64,000 bases of DNA, taken from Candidatus Nitronereus thalassa (GTDB taxonomy: Bacteria > Nitrospirota > Nitrospiria > Nitrospirales > UBA8639). The notes beneath the pieces were generated by a model that saw only the letters and a program-made list of their open reading frames with translations, did not search any database and had not been told where the DNA came from. The position numbers and the translations under genes were made by a program. The stretch lies in NCBI RefSeq assembly GCF_032191465.1, contig NZ_JAQOUE010000001.1:1798001-1862000 (forward strand). The letters run 5' to 3'. Shown piece by piece: positions 53,682-62,387 of the stretch (positions within the stretch are counted from its first letter, which is position 1; each line of letters starts with the position of its first letter).

Positions 53682-54296
53682 TTAGGCTCCCCCACTGGGA
53701 GCATTCATCGTATTGACACTACGTACAATATAATGAAGGCCAGAGCCCACGGTCAAAATACTCATGGTATACAACAGCGGATCTAATAGAGCCGGATTAA
53801 GCTGGCGAGAAAAGAACTCGAGGACCAAAATGATATAGGCCAATTGAAACAGGGTGGTCGCCTTCCCTAACACCGAGGGCGCATAATCGATCGCGGTATC
53901 CGTCAAGCGGGCAAGCAGAGTCCCCGTCAGCAAGATTGCATCGCGGCTCACGACCAGAATCACGCTCCAGGCTGGCAGCAGATCCAGCAAAGAAAACGTG
54001 ATAAACAGGGTCATGAGTAAGAGCTTATCGGCCAAGGGATCCAGATAGGCTCCAAATTCCGTTTTCTGATTCGCCAGGCGCGCAATGCTCCCATCCAGTG
54101 CATCGGTAATGGCCGCGAAGATCAACGTCCACAGCGCATAATCAACATGGCCGTACACTAAAAACCCAACAATTACCGGAATCAATAAAATCCGGAGAAT
54201 CGTCAGGCTGTTAGGAATATTGAGGATAATCGAGAGAGAATACTCCCGATTGCCCGCCGCCGAGTCCCACACTCTGGTGTTTTTAGGTGTTGTCAA
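53682..54296 (-). CDS. pgsA: CDP-diacylglycerol-glycerol-3-phosphate 3-phosphatidyltransferase
   Basis: A 204-residue integral membrane enzyme. The CDP-alcohol phosphotransferase motif is complete: DALDGSIAR followed by FGAYLDPLADK, with the spaced Asp residues. About five to six membrane helices follow NIPNSLTILRILLIP. It makes phosphatidylglycerophosphate. The TTG start at 54296 gives an N-terminal extension of about 25 residues; an atypical ATT start just before NIPNSL, preceded by GGGAG, is possible. The start is unresolved. Confidence 0.92.
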   Translation of the reverse strand: MTTPKNTRVWDSAAGNREYSLSIILNIPNSLTILRILLIPVIVGFLVYGHVDYALWTLIFAAITDALDGSIARLANQKTEFGAYLDPLADKLLLMTLFITFSLLDLLPAWSVILVVSRDAILLTGTLLARLTDTAIDYAPSVLGKATTLFQLAYIILVLEFFSRQLNPALLDPLLYTMSILTVGSGLHYIVRSVNTMNAPSGGA

Positions 54297-54407
54297 CGCC
54301 CGCCCCCAGGGAAGATATTTCCACAGTAAGTATCGGGTCGTGGTATGTCAACTGAAGGCGGAAAAGTTCACAATGGTTGGACCTTGCAGAAAGCGGAGGA
54401 AATTTTC

Positions 54408-55844
54408 TTAAAACTGGCTGGAGTTAATCCACATATGGACGAGGATGCTGGCAGCATAACCGAGGGCGATTGCGGGAGTCCATTTGAGGTGACTAAAGAA
54501 AGTGTATTTGCCTCGGGCTTGCCCCATGAGCGCGACGCCGGCTGCTGATCCGATCGAAAGCATGCTTCCGCCGACACCAGCGGTGAGCGTCACGAGCAGC
54601 CATTGCCCTTGAGACATGTCCGGATTCATCGTGAGCACGGCAAACATGACAGGAATATTATCGACAATGGCTGAAAGGATTCCTACCATCGTATTGGCAA
54701 AGGTCGGCCCCACCTCGATGTACATCACCTGGGCCACGACTGCGAGATAGCCAAGAAATCCCAGCCCGCCCACGCACAAGACCACACCATAAAAAAAGAG
54801 TAGGGTATCCCATTCGGCCCTCGCGACTTCGCGAAACACGTCAAAGGCCACAACATCACCGAGTACTTGACGGTATTTCTCCTCACTAAATGTCGATGGA
54901 TCCGCATAAAGATGATGGGTTTTTTGCAGGTAATACCCAAACATTTTGAGGTACCCTAATCCCGTCATCATTCCGAGCATGGGGGGAAGGTGCAAAAAAT
55001 TATGAAAACTGACAGCGGTACAAATGGTCAGAAAAAACAGGACCATGATAAAAAAAGCCCCGCGCTTCATTTCCACCACTTCGTCTGAAGGGGGCGGAGA
55101 GACCTGAGGAACGGCAAAGTGCATGATCCCTGCCGGAATGACATAATTGACCACCGAGGGAATAAACAACAGAAAAAATGTGAAGAAGTCCACGATCCCC
55201 TTTTGCCAGACCATCAACGTCGTGATATCTCCAAAAGGGCTAAAGGCCCCGCCTGCATTGGCGGCCACCACAATATTGATACAAGCTAAGCTCACGAATC
55301 GAGGGTTGTCTGCACCCACCGCAAGCACGACCGCGCACATGAGCAAGGCTGTGGTGAGGTTATCTGCCACCGGGGAAATAAAAAATGCCAAGGTTCCCGT
55401 TATCCAAAACAATTGTCGATAGGTAAAACCTTTTCGGATGAGCCAGGACCGCAAGCTTTCAAACACCAGCCGCTCTTCCATCGCGTTGATATAGGTCATG
55501 GCGGCAAGCAGGAACAACATCAGTTCGGCATATTCCAAAATATTGTGACGCACCGCTTGTTCAACCGCGTGAGGATCATCGCCGGGATATGCGGCCGCGA
55601 CCAACACCCAAATAATTCCCGCCGCTAAGATGACCGGTTTGGATTTGCGAAGGTGGGTAAATTCTTCGGCCATGACCAAGGCATAGGCCAAGACAAAAAT
55701 TCCCAGCGCCAAATAACCAACGGTGGAATTGGTAAGGTCCAGATGCGGGGCAGCACCTTCCGAGGCTAAGAGCAGGCTGGGCCATCCCAAGAAGACCGCC
55801 AATGCGGCCAGGGCCCATGTTGTGGGAAACGCAAAACGGTTCAC
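54408..55844 (-). CDS. nhaD: NhaD-type Na+/H+ antiporter
   Basis: 478 residues from GTG 55844, which GGAGG precedes by six bases; a TTG at 55895 is rejected. About 12 membrane segments. Landmarks are an N-terminal export-like helix, ILEYAELMLFLLAAMTYINAM, TGTLAFFISPVADNLTTALLM and ANAGGAFSPFGDITTLMVW, which are characteristic of NhaD in the ion-transporter superfamily. It expels Na+ and could supply the sodium gradient for the SulP proteins nearby. NhaD is typical of marine and alkaliphilic bacteria. Confidence 0.93.
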   Translation of the reverse strand: MNRFAFPTTWALAALAVFLGWPSLLLASEGAAPHLDLTNSTVGYLALGIFVLAYALVMAEEFTHLRKSKPVILAAGIIWVLVAAAYPGDDPHAVEQAVRHNILEYAELMLFLLAAMTYINAMEERLVFESLRSWLIRKGFTYRQLFWITGTLAFFISPVADNLTTALLMCAVVLAVGADNPRFVSLACINIVVAANAGGAFSPFGDITTLMVWQKGIVDFFTFFLLFIPSVVNYVIPAGIMHFAVPQVSPPPSDEVVEMKRGAFFIMVLFFLTICTAVSFHNFLHLPPMLGMMTGLGYLKMFGYYLQKTHHLYADPSTFSEEKYRQVLGDVVAFDVFREVARAEWDTLLFFYGVVLCVGGLGFLGYLAVVAQVMYIEVGPTFANTMVGILSAIVDNIPVMFAVLTMNPDMSQGQWLLVTLTAGVGGSMLSIGSAAGVALMGQARGKYTFFSHLKWTPAIALGYAASILVHMWINSSQF

Positions 55845-55997
55845 GACCGGCCTCCAAGATGAGCGATGCGGGGCAGACCATAACAAAGAGGCCAATACCC
55901 CCTCAACACCACGACAAGACTTTCCTTTGAGTTGACTCGTATCACATCAGGGGACAATGAGAGGAAAAGTTTCTATACGGCAGGGTTAGAGTTTGAG

Positions 55998-56573
55998 TTA
56001 CTCCAGCGGCACTTCTATAACTAAGCCGCCCATCACATCATTTAATTTGAAATCCCGCTTGGGAGAATCGGCATGCGTGTTGTGACACGACACGCAGGCT
56101 CGGCTGACAGCGCGATCGGGATAGATGGCCTGAAAGTAGCGCCTGTCGTTAATCGTCACTTCGCTTTCCACCACTTCGCCAAACTTCACGACTTGATCCA
56201 ACATCTGCCGTTCCTGGTTCGACACTGGTTTATTCCCCGCATTGAGTGGCCACGAACCGATGAGCCGGTAACGAATGGGGGCCTCCCGAAGGTCCAAGCT
56301 GCGGGAGGCCTCCCGAAGGAACTGCACGGGCAATGGGAGGGTTTTCTCCTGCACCCATTCCTCGGAAGCGGTGACGATAAGCATGGCCTCCATTCGCTCC
56401 ACGATATGTTGCGTGTAAAAGGTTCGATCGGCTTCAATGACGGCATGGAGGTAATCCGCAGCCGTCCTGGCTGGAATATGATTCTCTGGAGAATCTTGCA
56501 TACTGATTCCCCACCCAATCCCTATCCCTACTAAGAGGGCGAGAGCCGGAAGTACGGTTGTTTTCAGGTTCAT
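55998..56573 (-). CDS. Periplasmic c-type haem protein, DUF3365 (Tll0287-like)
   Basis: 191 residues from ATG 56573. One N-terminal membrane anchor or signal (about 5-25, ALALLVGIGIGWGIS) is followed by a helical sensor-like domain. A single CxxCH haem-attachment site (RACVSCHNTH) near residue 165 is preceded by YFQAIYPDRAVS. The form matches the DUF3365/Tll0287-like haem domain, often the sensor part of signalling proteins; here it is stand-alone. It lies 125 bases downstream of SulP and 154 bases upstream of nhaD. It could sense redox state or ligand for the adjacent two-component system; that link is inference. Confidence 0.82.
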   Translation of the reverse strand: MNLKTTVLPALALLVGIGIGWGISMQDSPENHIPARTAADYLHAVIEADRTFYTQHIVERMEAMLIVTASEEWVQEKTLPLPVQFLREASRSLDLREAPIRYRLIGSWPLNAGNKPVSNQERQMLDQVVKFGEVVESEVTINDRRYFQAIYPDRAVSRACVSCHNTHADSPKRDFKLNDVMGGLVIEVPLE

Positions 56574-56697
56574 TGTGGTTAGGCGCCCCTCCCAAAAAGA
56601 TACCCAACCTGACAATCCAAAGGATCAAACAGGAAGGGTCGTAAACTATCATACCCGAAAGAGGACCACCCTACCAGGGTTTCATTCATTAACTTAA

Positions 56698-58473
56698 TTA
56701 GCCTGCCTGGGCCGTTGAAATGGAACTATTCTGCACAATGGTGGATTGTACAATCTGCACCGCATGTTCCAGCGCTTCGGAAAACCGTTCATGCAAATGA
56801 TCGGGTTTTATCCGATCCAGCTCTTTCAACTCCTCAAGCAATTGCCGCGACCGAGGAGACATCCCAGCCATCAACACTTCAACTCCCCGGGTATTGGCCG
56901 CTTCGATCAAATCGCCCAAGGCATACGCACCAGAAAGATCAAGTTCATCCAACCATTGCGCCCGAATCAACAGTACATCTTTATCGGCTAAATGCTCGAC
57001 GGTTTCATTCAACCAGTCTATGGCTCCAAAAAAAAGTGGGCCATGAGGGCGAACAATTAAAATCCGTTCTCGCACCTGTTGCTCAATTCGCCCACTGGAT
57101 TCTCCTAATCCCACCCCTTCGATACGATGTTGCTTGGCATACTCTCTGGCCATTGCAAACAACAGATCATCTTCTTCAAATTGCACATCAGCCGTGCGGC
57201 GATCTAAATCCACCTTGTATCGATCGGCCATATCTTTGACAAACCGAAAAAAGGCCACGGCCAGCCCCACCACGACAGCCGATAACAAATTCCAGAAAAC
57301 GGTCATGACCACCACCAACGCGAATACAAGCAAATCGGACTTTGGAAGACGACGAACCACTGGCAACACGCGCATATCAAGAATGTCATACCCGGCTTTT
57401 AGAAGAATTCCTGCCAACGCCGCTAAGGGAATGGATTCCACCAGGGATCCTAACCCAAACACAAGAGACAGCATCACCAATCCCATCACGATGGCCGCCA
57501 ACCGACTTTTTGCCCCGCTATGAATGTTCACCACACAGGGCATGGTGTTGGTCGCACTGCCCATTCCTCCCATGAGACCCGCAAAAATATTGGCCGTCCC
57601 TTGTCCAACCAATTCTTGATCACTGTCATGATGCGTACCTGTCAAGTTGTCCACAATCAAACACGTTAACAGGCTATCAAACATACAGAGTCCCGCCAGC
57701 GTGGCTGCAGGAACAAAAGCTGCTTCAACCAACGACACATCGGGAACGGAGAAATGGAAAGACCCTGCTGGGATTTCCCCAATTTTGGGAATCTCCCAAC
57801 CAGACAGGTAAGCCGTCAGCGTGCCGACGAGCAGGCCCACTAAAGGCGCTGGCAACCATGTCACGAAGGACCATTTTTGCCAGGCAATCACGATTCCTAA
57901 TGTCAGACTCCCTACCATCACCGCAAGAGGATCGGCCCGAGCCAAGAGTGTAGGAAACTCCAGTAGCGCATCAGAGATACTGCTGGCGCCGGGTAACCCC
58001 AAAAAGGGGTTGAGCTGAAGGAGCATATAGAGGACTCCCAATCCCGTCATGAACCCTGAAATCACGGAATAGGGTGTAAATTTAATAAACTGCCCCATTT
58101 TCCCAATCCCAAACACCATCAAGATTACTCCTGAGAGGCAAACCGTCGTCAGGATAAACCCCACGTCGGGAGCCCCATTCTCTAACCGATGTGTTTGGGT
58201 AATGGAGAGAACTTGCAAGGTAATGGGACCTGTTGGTCCCCCAACCGACCAGATCGACCCACTTAAGGGTCCAGCGACCAGTCCTGCCGCCACCGCAGAC
58301 CAAATGCCCGCCAACGCACCCAACCCGGAGGCTACGCCAAAGGCAAGGGCCATTGGCAACACCACCATGGCCACGGTAATCCCTGCCAATACATCGCCTC
58401 GAACATTGATGGTCAATGATCGAAACCGATCTCCGGCTAGGCCGTTTTTAAACGGTAACTCCATCATGGACAT
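56698..58473 (-). CDS. SulP-family anion transporter with C-terminal STAS domain
   Basis: 591 residues. About 12 membrane segments start with DVLAGITVAMVVLPMALAFGVASG. GGPTGPITLQVLS lies in the substrate region, and GGMGSATNTMPCVVNIHSGAKSRLA is a SulP hallmark. The STAS domain (about 450-560, LLIRAQWLDELDLSGAYALGDLIEAA) is acidic. Family members carry sulphate, bicarbonate (BicA) or other anions; substrate cannot be read from sequence. Proximity to NhaD favours a Na+-coupled bicarbonate role. It is related to the second SulP at 62388. Confidence 0.93.
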   Translation of the reverse strand: MSMMELPFKNGLAGDRFRSLTINVRGDVLAGITVAMVVLPMALAFGVASGLGALAGIWSAVAAGLVAGPLSGSIWSVGGPTGPITLQVLSITQTHRLENGAPDVGFILTTVCLSGVILMVFGIGKMGQFIKFTPYSVISGFMTGLGVLYMLLQLNPFLGLPGASSISDALLEFPTLLARADPLAVMVGSLTLGIVIAWQKWSFVTWLPAPLVGLLVGTLTAYLSGWEIPKIGEIPAGSFHFSVPDVSLVEAAFVPAATLAGLCMFDSLLTCLIVDNLTGTHHDSDQELVGQGTANIFAGLMGGMGSATNTMPCVVNIHSGAKSRLAAIVMGLVMLSLVFGLGSLVESIPLAALAGILLKAGYDILDMRVLPVVRRLPKSDLLVFALVVVMTVFWNLLSAVVVGLAVAFFRFVKDMADRYKVDLDRRTADVQFEEDDLLFAMAREYAKQHRIEGVGLGESSGRIEQQVRERILIVRPHGPLFFGAIDWLNETVEHLADKDVLLIRAQWLDELDLSGAYALGDLIEAANTRGVEVLMAGMSPRSRQLLEELKELDRIKPDHLHERFSEALEHAVQIVQSTIVQNSSISTAQAG

Positions 58474-58661
58474 TTAGTGCTCTGCACAAGAATCACTCGG
58501 CTTTATCTTTTGGACGAAACAAATCCTTCCACGTCACACACGTGGCCTAGAAAACCTATGGTTCCTCAGCCTTAATACGGCTGTCATTCTAAAGGAGAAC
58601 TGCATGTAGGGAAGGATGGAGAGACGGGCGGGGCGAGTACAATGTACCGGAGCACGTCAAT

Positions 58662-58718
58662 TCAAATACGTGAGAACACAGCCCAAATTCCTAAGATGAG
58701 AAGAGTAAACACTTCCAT
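58662..58718 (-). CDS. Possible 18-residue membrane micropeptide upstream of SulP
   Basis: ATG 58718 opens a frame MEVFTLLILGIWAVFSRI, stop TGA, with GGAGG 11 bases upstream. The peptide is almost entirely hydrophobic with an acidic start and a basic end, the character of small transmembrane subunits that accompany transporters or oxidases. It is in the SulP orientation about 190 bases upstream. Short random frames like this can occur, so confidence is low. Confidence 0.3.
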   Translation of the reverse strand: MEVFTLLILGIWAVFSRI

Positions 58719-58992
58719 AATACTCAAAACCTCCGACCTCATTCCAATGCCTAATGCTACTCGAAATCATTCAGCAAATTCTGTGCCGACCTGCAGTAAA
58801 TACGAAAAGCCTCTAGGAACAGGCTATCGAGAAATTCTTGCCGGAAATCTATTGAGAAGTTGAGCGGTTTCACACCATCACCAAAGTTCAAAATCGCTCA
58901 CTTCTTTTCCTTTCTCCCTAAATCGCCATATCTAGGTTTTTCTTCTTTAGAACATGTATTTTCTAATTCATGACGCAAACCGCTCCTCCGGT

Positions 58993-59021
58993 TTGACACC
59001 CTTGTGATGCAGACTTAGGAT
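58993..59021 (+). promoter_or_regulatory. Promoter of the histidine kinase / response regulator operon
   Basis: Perfect TTGACA (58993-58998), 17-bp spacer, TAGGAT (59016-59021). Start near 59028, leaving a leader of about ten bases with AGG before the ATG at 59039. Confidence 0.65.
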
Positions 59022-59038
59022 ACGCGCAAGGTTGGATC

Positions 59039-60967
59039 ATGAAATTTTTTGGACGTTTCAATAATCTCCCCATTGAGAGAAAACTTCTTCTCGTATCGTG
59101 CATTCCCATTCTGGCTCTGGGTTTGCTCAGCGTAGTCACCTTCAATAGTGTGCAAACCTTTTCGCAAGATGAAGATCGCCTCAATAAGGTCTACCATGTG
59201 CAAACCACCGCGGCCGAATACATGCGGCTCATTGTCGATTTGGAAACGGGATTCCGCGGATTCGTCCTGACTCTCCAACCAAAATTTCTTAAGCCCTACA
59301 ATGCCGCCAAGCAGCGAGTCCTTCAAGTCGGCCAAACCCTCGCCCAAATGGTGAAACCGGATTTAGACCAGCATCAAGAAATTCTCAAGGTTCAATCTCT
59401 CGTCCTCGCGCTGATGGAAGATAAAGACCGATTAATTGAACGAGCCAAAAATGGCCATCCCAAGGAAGCCGTTCAATATATTGAAACCGGAACCGGACGA
59501 CAGGTCATGCTCGCCATTCGGGAAGAGATGGCCAACTTCGATCGTCGTGAAGTCGAGATACTTCGGGATACCCTGGAGAGGACCAGCAATGACCGCGCCT
59601 ATCTCCTGAGCGTCATTATCGGGGGAGGCTCGCTGGCTCTGATTCCCATGGTGCTCGTCTTACGTCTGTTGGCCCAGTCGATCGCCGGCCCCTTGGTCAC
59701 CCTAGCCAAAACCGTGGAAAACCGATCAGGTGGCACCATCCCCGAAGTTCAGGTATTGGACCGGGGTGATGAGATCGGCGATCTAACACGGGCCATGCAT
59801 GAAATGAGTCAACAAATTCGCGAATACATAGCCCAAGTGCAAAAATCGGAGGCCGAACTTCGCTCCTTAAATATTGACCTTTCGACCTCAGAATCCAAGT
59901 ATCGAGGTATTGTCGACCATGCTCCTTTTGGGATTTTTACCGCCAAGCAAGGGAAAATTATTTTTTCCAATCGCCACAATTGGGTATTAGCCGGTCGTCA
60001 GCCTGACGACACCCCCGATCCGGAGGAGATTTGGGACGCCATTCATCCCGAAGATCGAGAGCAGGTGTTTCAGAAGTTCTCTGAGGCGTCGGCCAACCAT
60101 GTGCCATTTGAAAGCGTGTATCGGTTTCTTCATCCGAACGGCACCATTCATAGAATTTTAAGTCGGGCAATTCCTATTCAGGATTCCGAAGGGCATGAAT
60201 TGCTTTACCAGGGCTTCAATGTAGACATCACCGCTTTGGAAAACATGCGAGAAAAACTCAATCGTTCAGAAAAGTTGGCCACCCTCGGGCAGGTCGCGGC
60301 TGGCATTGCGCATGAAATCCGGAATCCCCTGGTTGGCATTGGATCCACCACCTCGTTACTCATGGACGACTTCTCCCCGAAGGACCCCCAGTACGAAGAT
60401 CTTTCAACTATACTCAAAGAAACACGACGGCTTGATCGGATCGTGAACCAAATTGTTGAATATGCCAGGCCCCGCGAACTCAATCCCACGGCTTTTGACA
60501 TGCCAGCGTTGGTGAAAGAAACCATGGAATTGATCGACACTTCAATCGCACAAAAACAGATTCACACAACCTTTGCCTTTGGGGCAGAACTCCACGATCT
60601 TGAGGCAGATCGCGATCAAATCAAACAGATCTTGCTAAATGCCTTCCAAAATGCCATAGATGCGCTCCCTCTCGATGGTACACTCCATGTAGAGGTGAAG
60701 GAAAACACTCGGGGAGGCATGAAGGGAACGGTGACAAATATCCAAGATAATGGCAAAGGCATTCCTCCAGAGGATCTCATCAAAATTTTTGATCCTTTTT
60801 TTACCTCGGGAAAAGAACGCGGCACGGGCTTGGGCCTCGCCATCTGCCGAAATATTATTGAGGCCCATGGTGGACAGATCCGCGCCACCAGCGAACTCGG
60901 GGTAGGCACGGTCCTTTCCATATGGCTTCCCCTCACTATTCAACCCCAAACCCCCATGGTCTCCTAA
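59039..60967 (+). CDS. Membrane histidine kinase with CHASE3, HAMP and PAS domains
   Basis: 642 residues. TM1 (about 16-36) and TM2 (about 188-212) bound a CHASE3-type periplasmic helical sensor that contains ETGFRGFVLT. HAMP follows (about 212-265), then a PAS domain (about 285-400). HisKA has the phosphorylated His425 in AHEIRNPLVG, and HATPase_c shows the N box around N534, QDNGKGIP and GTGLGLA. An alanine/threonine-rich signature in the class matches NtrB-like kinases of sigma-54 systems. The gene directly precedes its response regulator. The signal is unknown. Confidence 0.95.
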   Translation: MKFFGRFNNLPIERKLLLVSCIPILALGLLSVVTFNSVQTFSQDEDRLNKVYHVQTTAAEYMRLIVDLETGFRGFVLTLQPKFLKPYNAAKQRVLQVGQTLAQMVKPDLDQHQEILKVQSLVLALMEDKDRLIERAKNGHPKEAVQYIETGTGRQVMLAIREEMANFDRREVEILRDTLERTSNDRAYLLSVIIGGGSLALIPMVLVLRLLAQSIAGPLVTLAKTVENRSGGTIPEVQVLDRGDEIGDLTRAMHEMSQQIREYIAQVQKSEAELRSLNIDLSTSESKYRGIVDHAPFGIFTAKQGKIIFSNRHNWVLAGRQPDDTPDPEEIWDAIHPEDREQVFQKFSEASANHVPFESVYRFLHPNGTIHRILSRAIPIQDSEGHELLYQGFNVDITALENMREKLNRSEKLATLGQVAAGIAHEIRNPLVGIGSTTSLLMDDFSPKDPQYEDLSTILKETRRLDRIVNQIVEYARPRELNPTAFDMPALVKETMELIDTSIAQKQIHTTFAFGAELHDLEADRDQIKQILLNAFQNAIDALPLDGTLHVEVKENTRGGMKGTVTNIQDNGKGIPPEDLIKIFDPFFTSGKERGTGLGLAICRNIIEAHGGQIRATSELGVGTVLSIWLPLTIQPQTPMVS

Positions 60968-60968
60968 C

Positions 60969-62366
60969 ATGCGCGCAACTATTTTTGTGACAGACGATGA
61001 TGATGTCGTCCGAGCATCGATCACTCGACGGTTATCCAGAAGTTCTCACGAAATTCGAGGATTTGATTCAGGGGAAAGCCTGCTGGAAGCCCTGGATCAT
61101 GATATTCCGGATATTATTCTCCTTGACTTGAAAATGACGGGAATGAGTGGACTCGAAACCCTCAAACATATTCGCCCTAAAGCGCCTGAGACCTTGGTGA
61201 TTCTTCTGACCGCCTTTGGCACCGTGGAAGATGCGGTGGAAGCCATCAAACTCGGAGCCTACGATTTTCTCATCAAAAGCGTCGATCTGTCCGGCGTCAT
61301 GCCGGTGATTCAACGCGCGGTGGACTATTTGACCTTGCGTCGCCGTGTCTCCTTTGAATCGCAAGACACCGCGAATCGCTTTGCACTGGACAACCTTATC
61401 GCCCACAGCACAAGCATGAAAGAATTGGTGGCCCAGATTCAGGAATTGGCATCCAACACGAAAACCACCGTCTTGCTTCAGGGAGAAACCGGAGCGGGGA
61501 AGGAATACATCGCCCGCATTCTGCATCACAATGGGCCCCGAAAGAATGCCCCTTTTGTGGGTGTCAATTGCACCGCCATTCCCCAGGAACTCTTTGAAAG
61601 CGAATTATTTGGATATGAGCGTGGCGCGTTTACCGGCGCAGCCCAACGCAAACCGGGCTTGTGTGAACAAGCCGAAGGCGGCACGTTGTTTCTCGATGAA
61701 ATTGGGGACTTAAACCCCACGATGCAGGCGAAGCTCCTTCGCGTCCTGCAAGAACGGTCCTTCAAACGACTCGGTGGACAGGAAGAAATCGAAGTGGATT
61801 TTCGTTTGGTGGCAGCGACCAATCGGGATTTGCGGAAAGAAGTCAAGCAGGGCAATTTCCGGGAAGATCTATTTTTTCGTTTAAACGTGGTCTCGCTGGA
61901 ACTGCCCCCTCTTCGCAATCGCGTCGAAGATATTTTCCCTTTAAGCCAACGCTTTTTATGTCAACACAGCACGGAAATCGGAAAAAACATCACGGACATT
62001 GACCAAGATGCCCGGCATCTTCTTGAACAGTATCAGTACCCAGGAAACATTCGAGAGTTAGAAAATATCATTGAACGGGCGGTCATTTTTTGTCATAGCA
62101 GCACCTTATCGATTGGAGATCTTCCAAGGGAACTTCATGAGGAACCAAAAAAAATCATATCCACCTCCACACAATCTGAAGAACAGGTCCTTAGACTCGA
62201 GATGGTACTAGGGAAGCAAACTCTGGCAGAGACGGAATATGCCATTATTGAAGAAGTCATGAAGCTATGCGGGCAAAACAAAAGTTTAGCCGCGCAAAAA
62301 CTCGGCTTGACTCGGTTTGCACTCGATCGTCGACTCAAAAAAATTATAGATGAGTCGGACGATTAA
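60969..62366 (+). CDS. Sigma-54-dependent response regulator (NtrC family)
   Basis: 465 residues. The receiver domain (about 1-120) has acidic pocket DDDD, phospho-acceptor D53, T81 and K103. The AAA+ domain (about 143-375) has Walker A GETGAGKE (172-179), GAFTGA (219-224), which contacts sigma-54, and FLDEIG. A short Fis-type helix-turn-helix ends the protein (KSLAAQKLGLTRFALDRRL). It starts one base after the kinase stop. Likely targets include the flanking SulP genes, though I did not find a clear -24/-12 promoter. Confidence 0.95.
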   Translation: MRATIFVTDDDDVVRASITRRLSRSSHEIRGFDSGESLLEALDHDIPDIILLDLKMTGMSGLETLKHIRPKAPETLVILLTAFGTVEDAVEAIKLGAYDFLIKSVDLSGVMPVIQRAVDYLTLRRRVSFESQDTANRFALDNLIAHSTSMKELVAQIQELASNTKTTVLLQGETGAGKEYIARILHHNGPRKNAPFVGVNCTAIPQELFESELFGYERGAFTGAAQRKPGLCEQAEGGTLFLDEIGDLNPTMQAKLLRVLQERSFKRLGGQEEIEVDFRLVAATNRDLRKEVKQGNFREDLFFRLNVVSLELPPLRNRVEDIFPLSQRFLCQHSTEIGKNITDIDQDARHLLEQYQYPGNIRELENIIERAVIFCHSSTLSIGDLPRELHEEPKKIISTSTQSEEQVLRLEMVLGKQTLAETEYAIIEEVMKLCGQNKSLAAQKLGLTRFALDRRLKKIIDESDD

Positions 62367-62387
62367 CAAAACGTTTCCTGCCCCGAA

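Larger units (their letters stand above)
58474..59038. other. 565-base spacer: SulP leader, possible micro-gene and HK promoter
   Basis: No normal-sized gene is visible. In the SulP direction it holds two small hairpins, CCACG-N7-CGTGG (58529-58545) and CAGCC-N7-GGCTG (58567-58583), and a possible 18-residue frame (58662-58718). In the opposite direction it holds the histidine-kinase promoter (58993-59021). No RNA gene was recognised. Confidence 0.6.
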
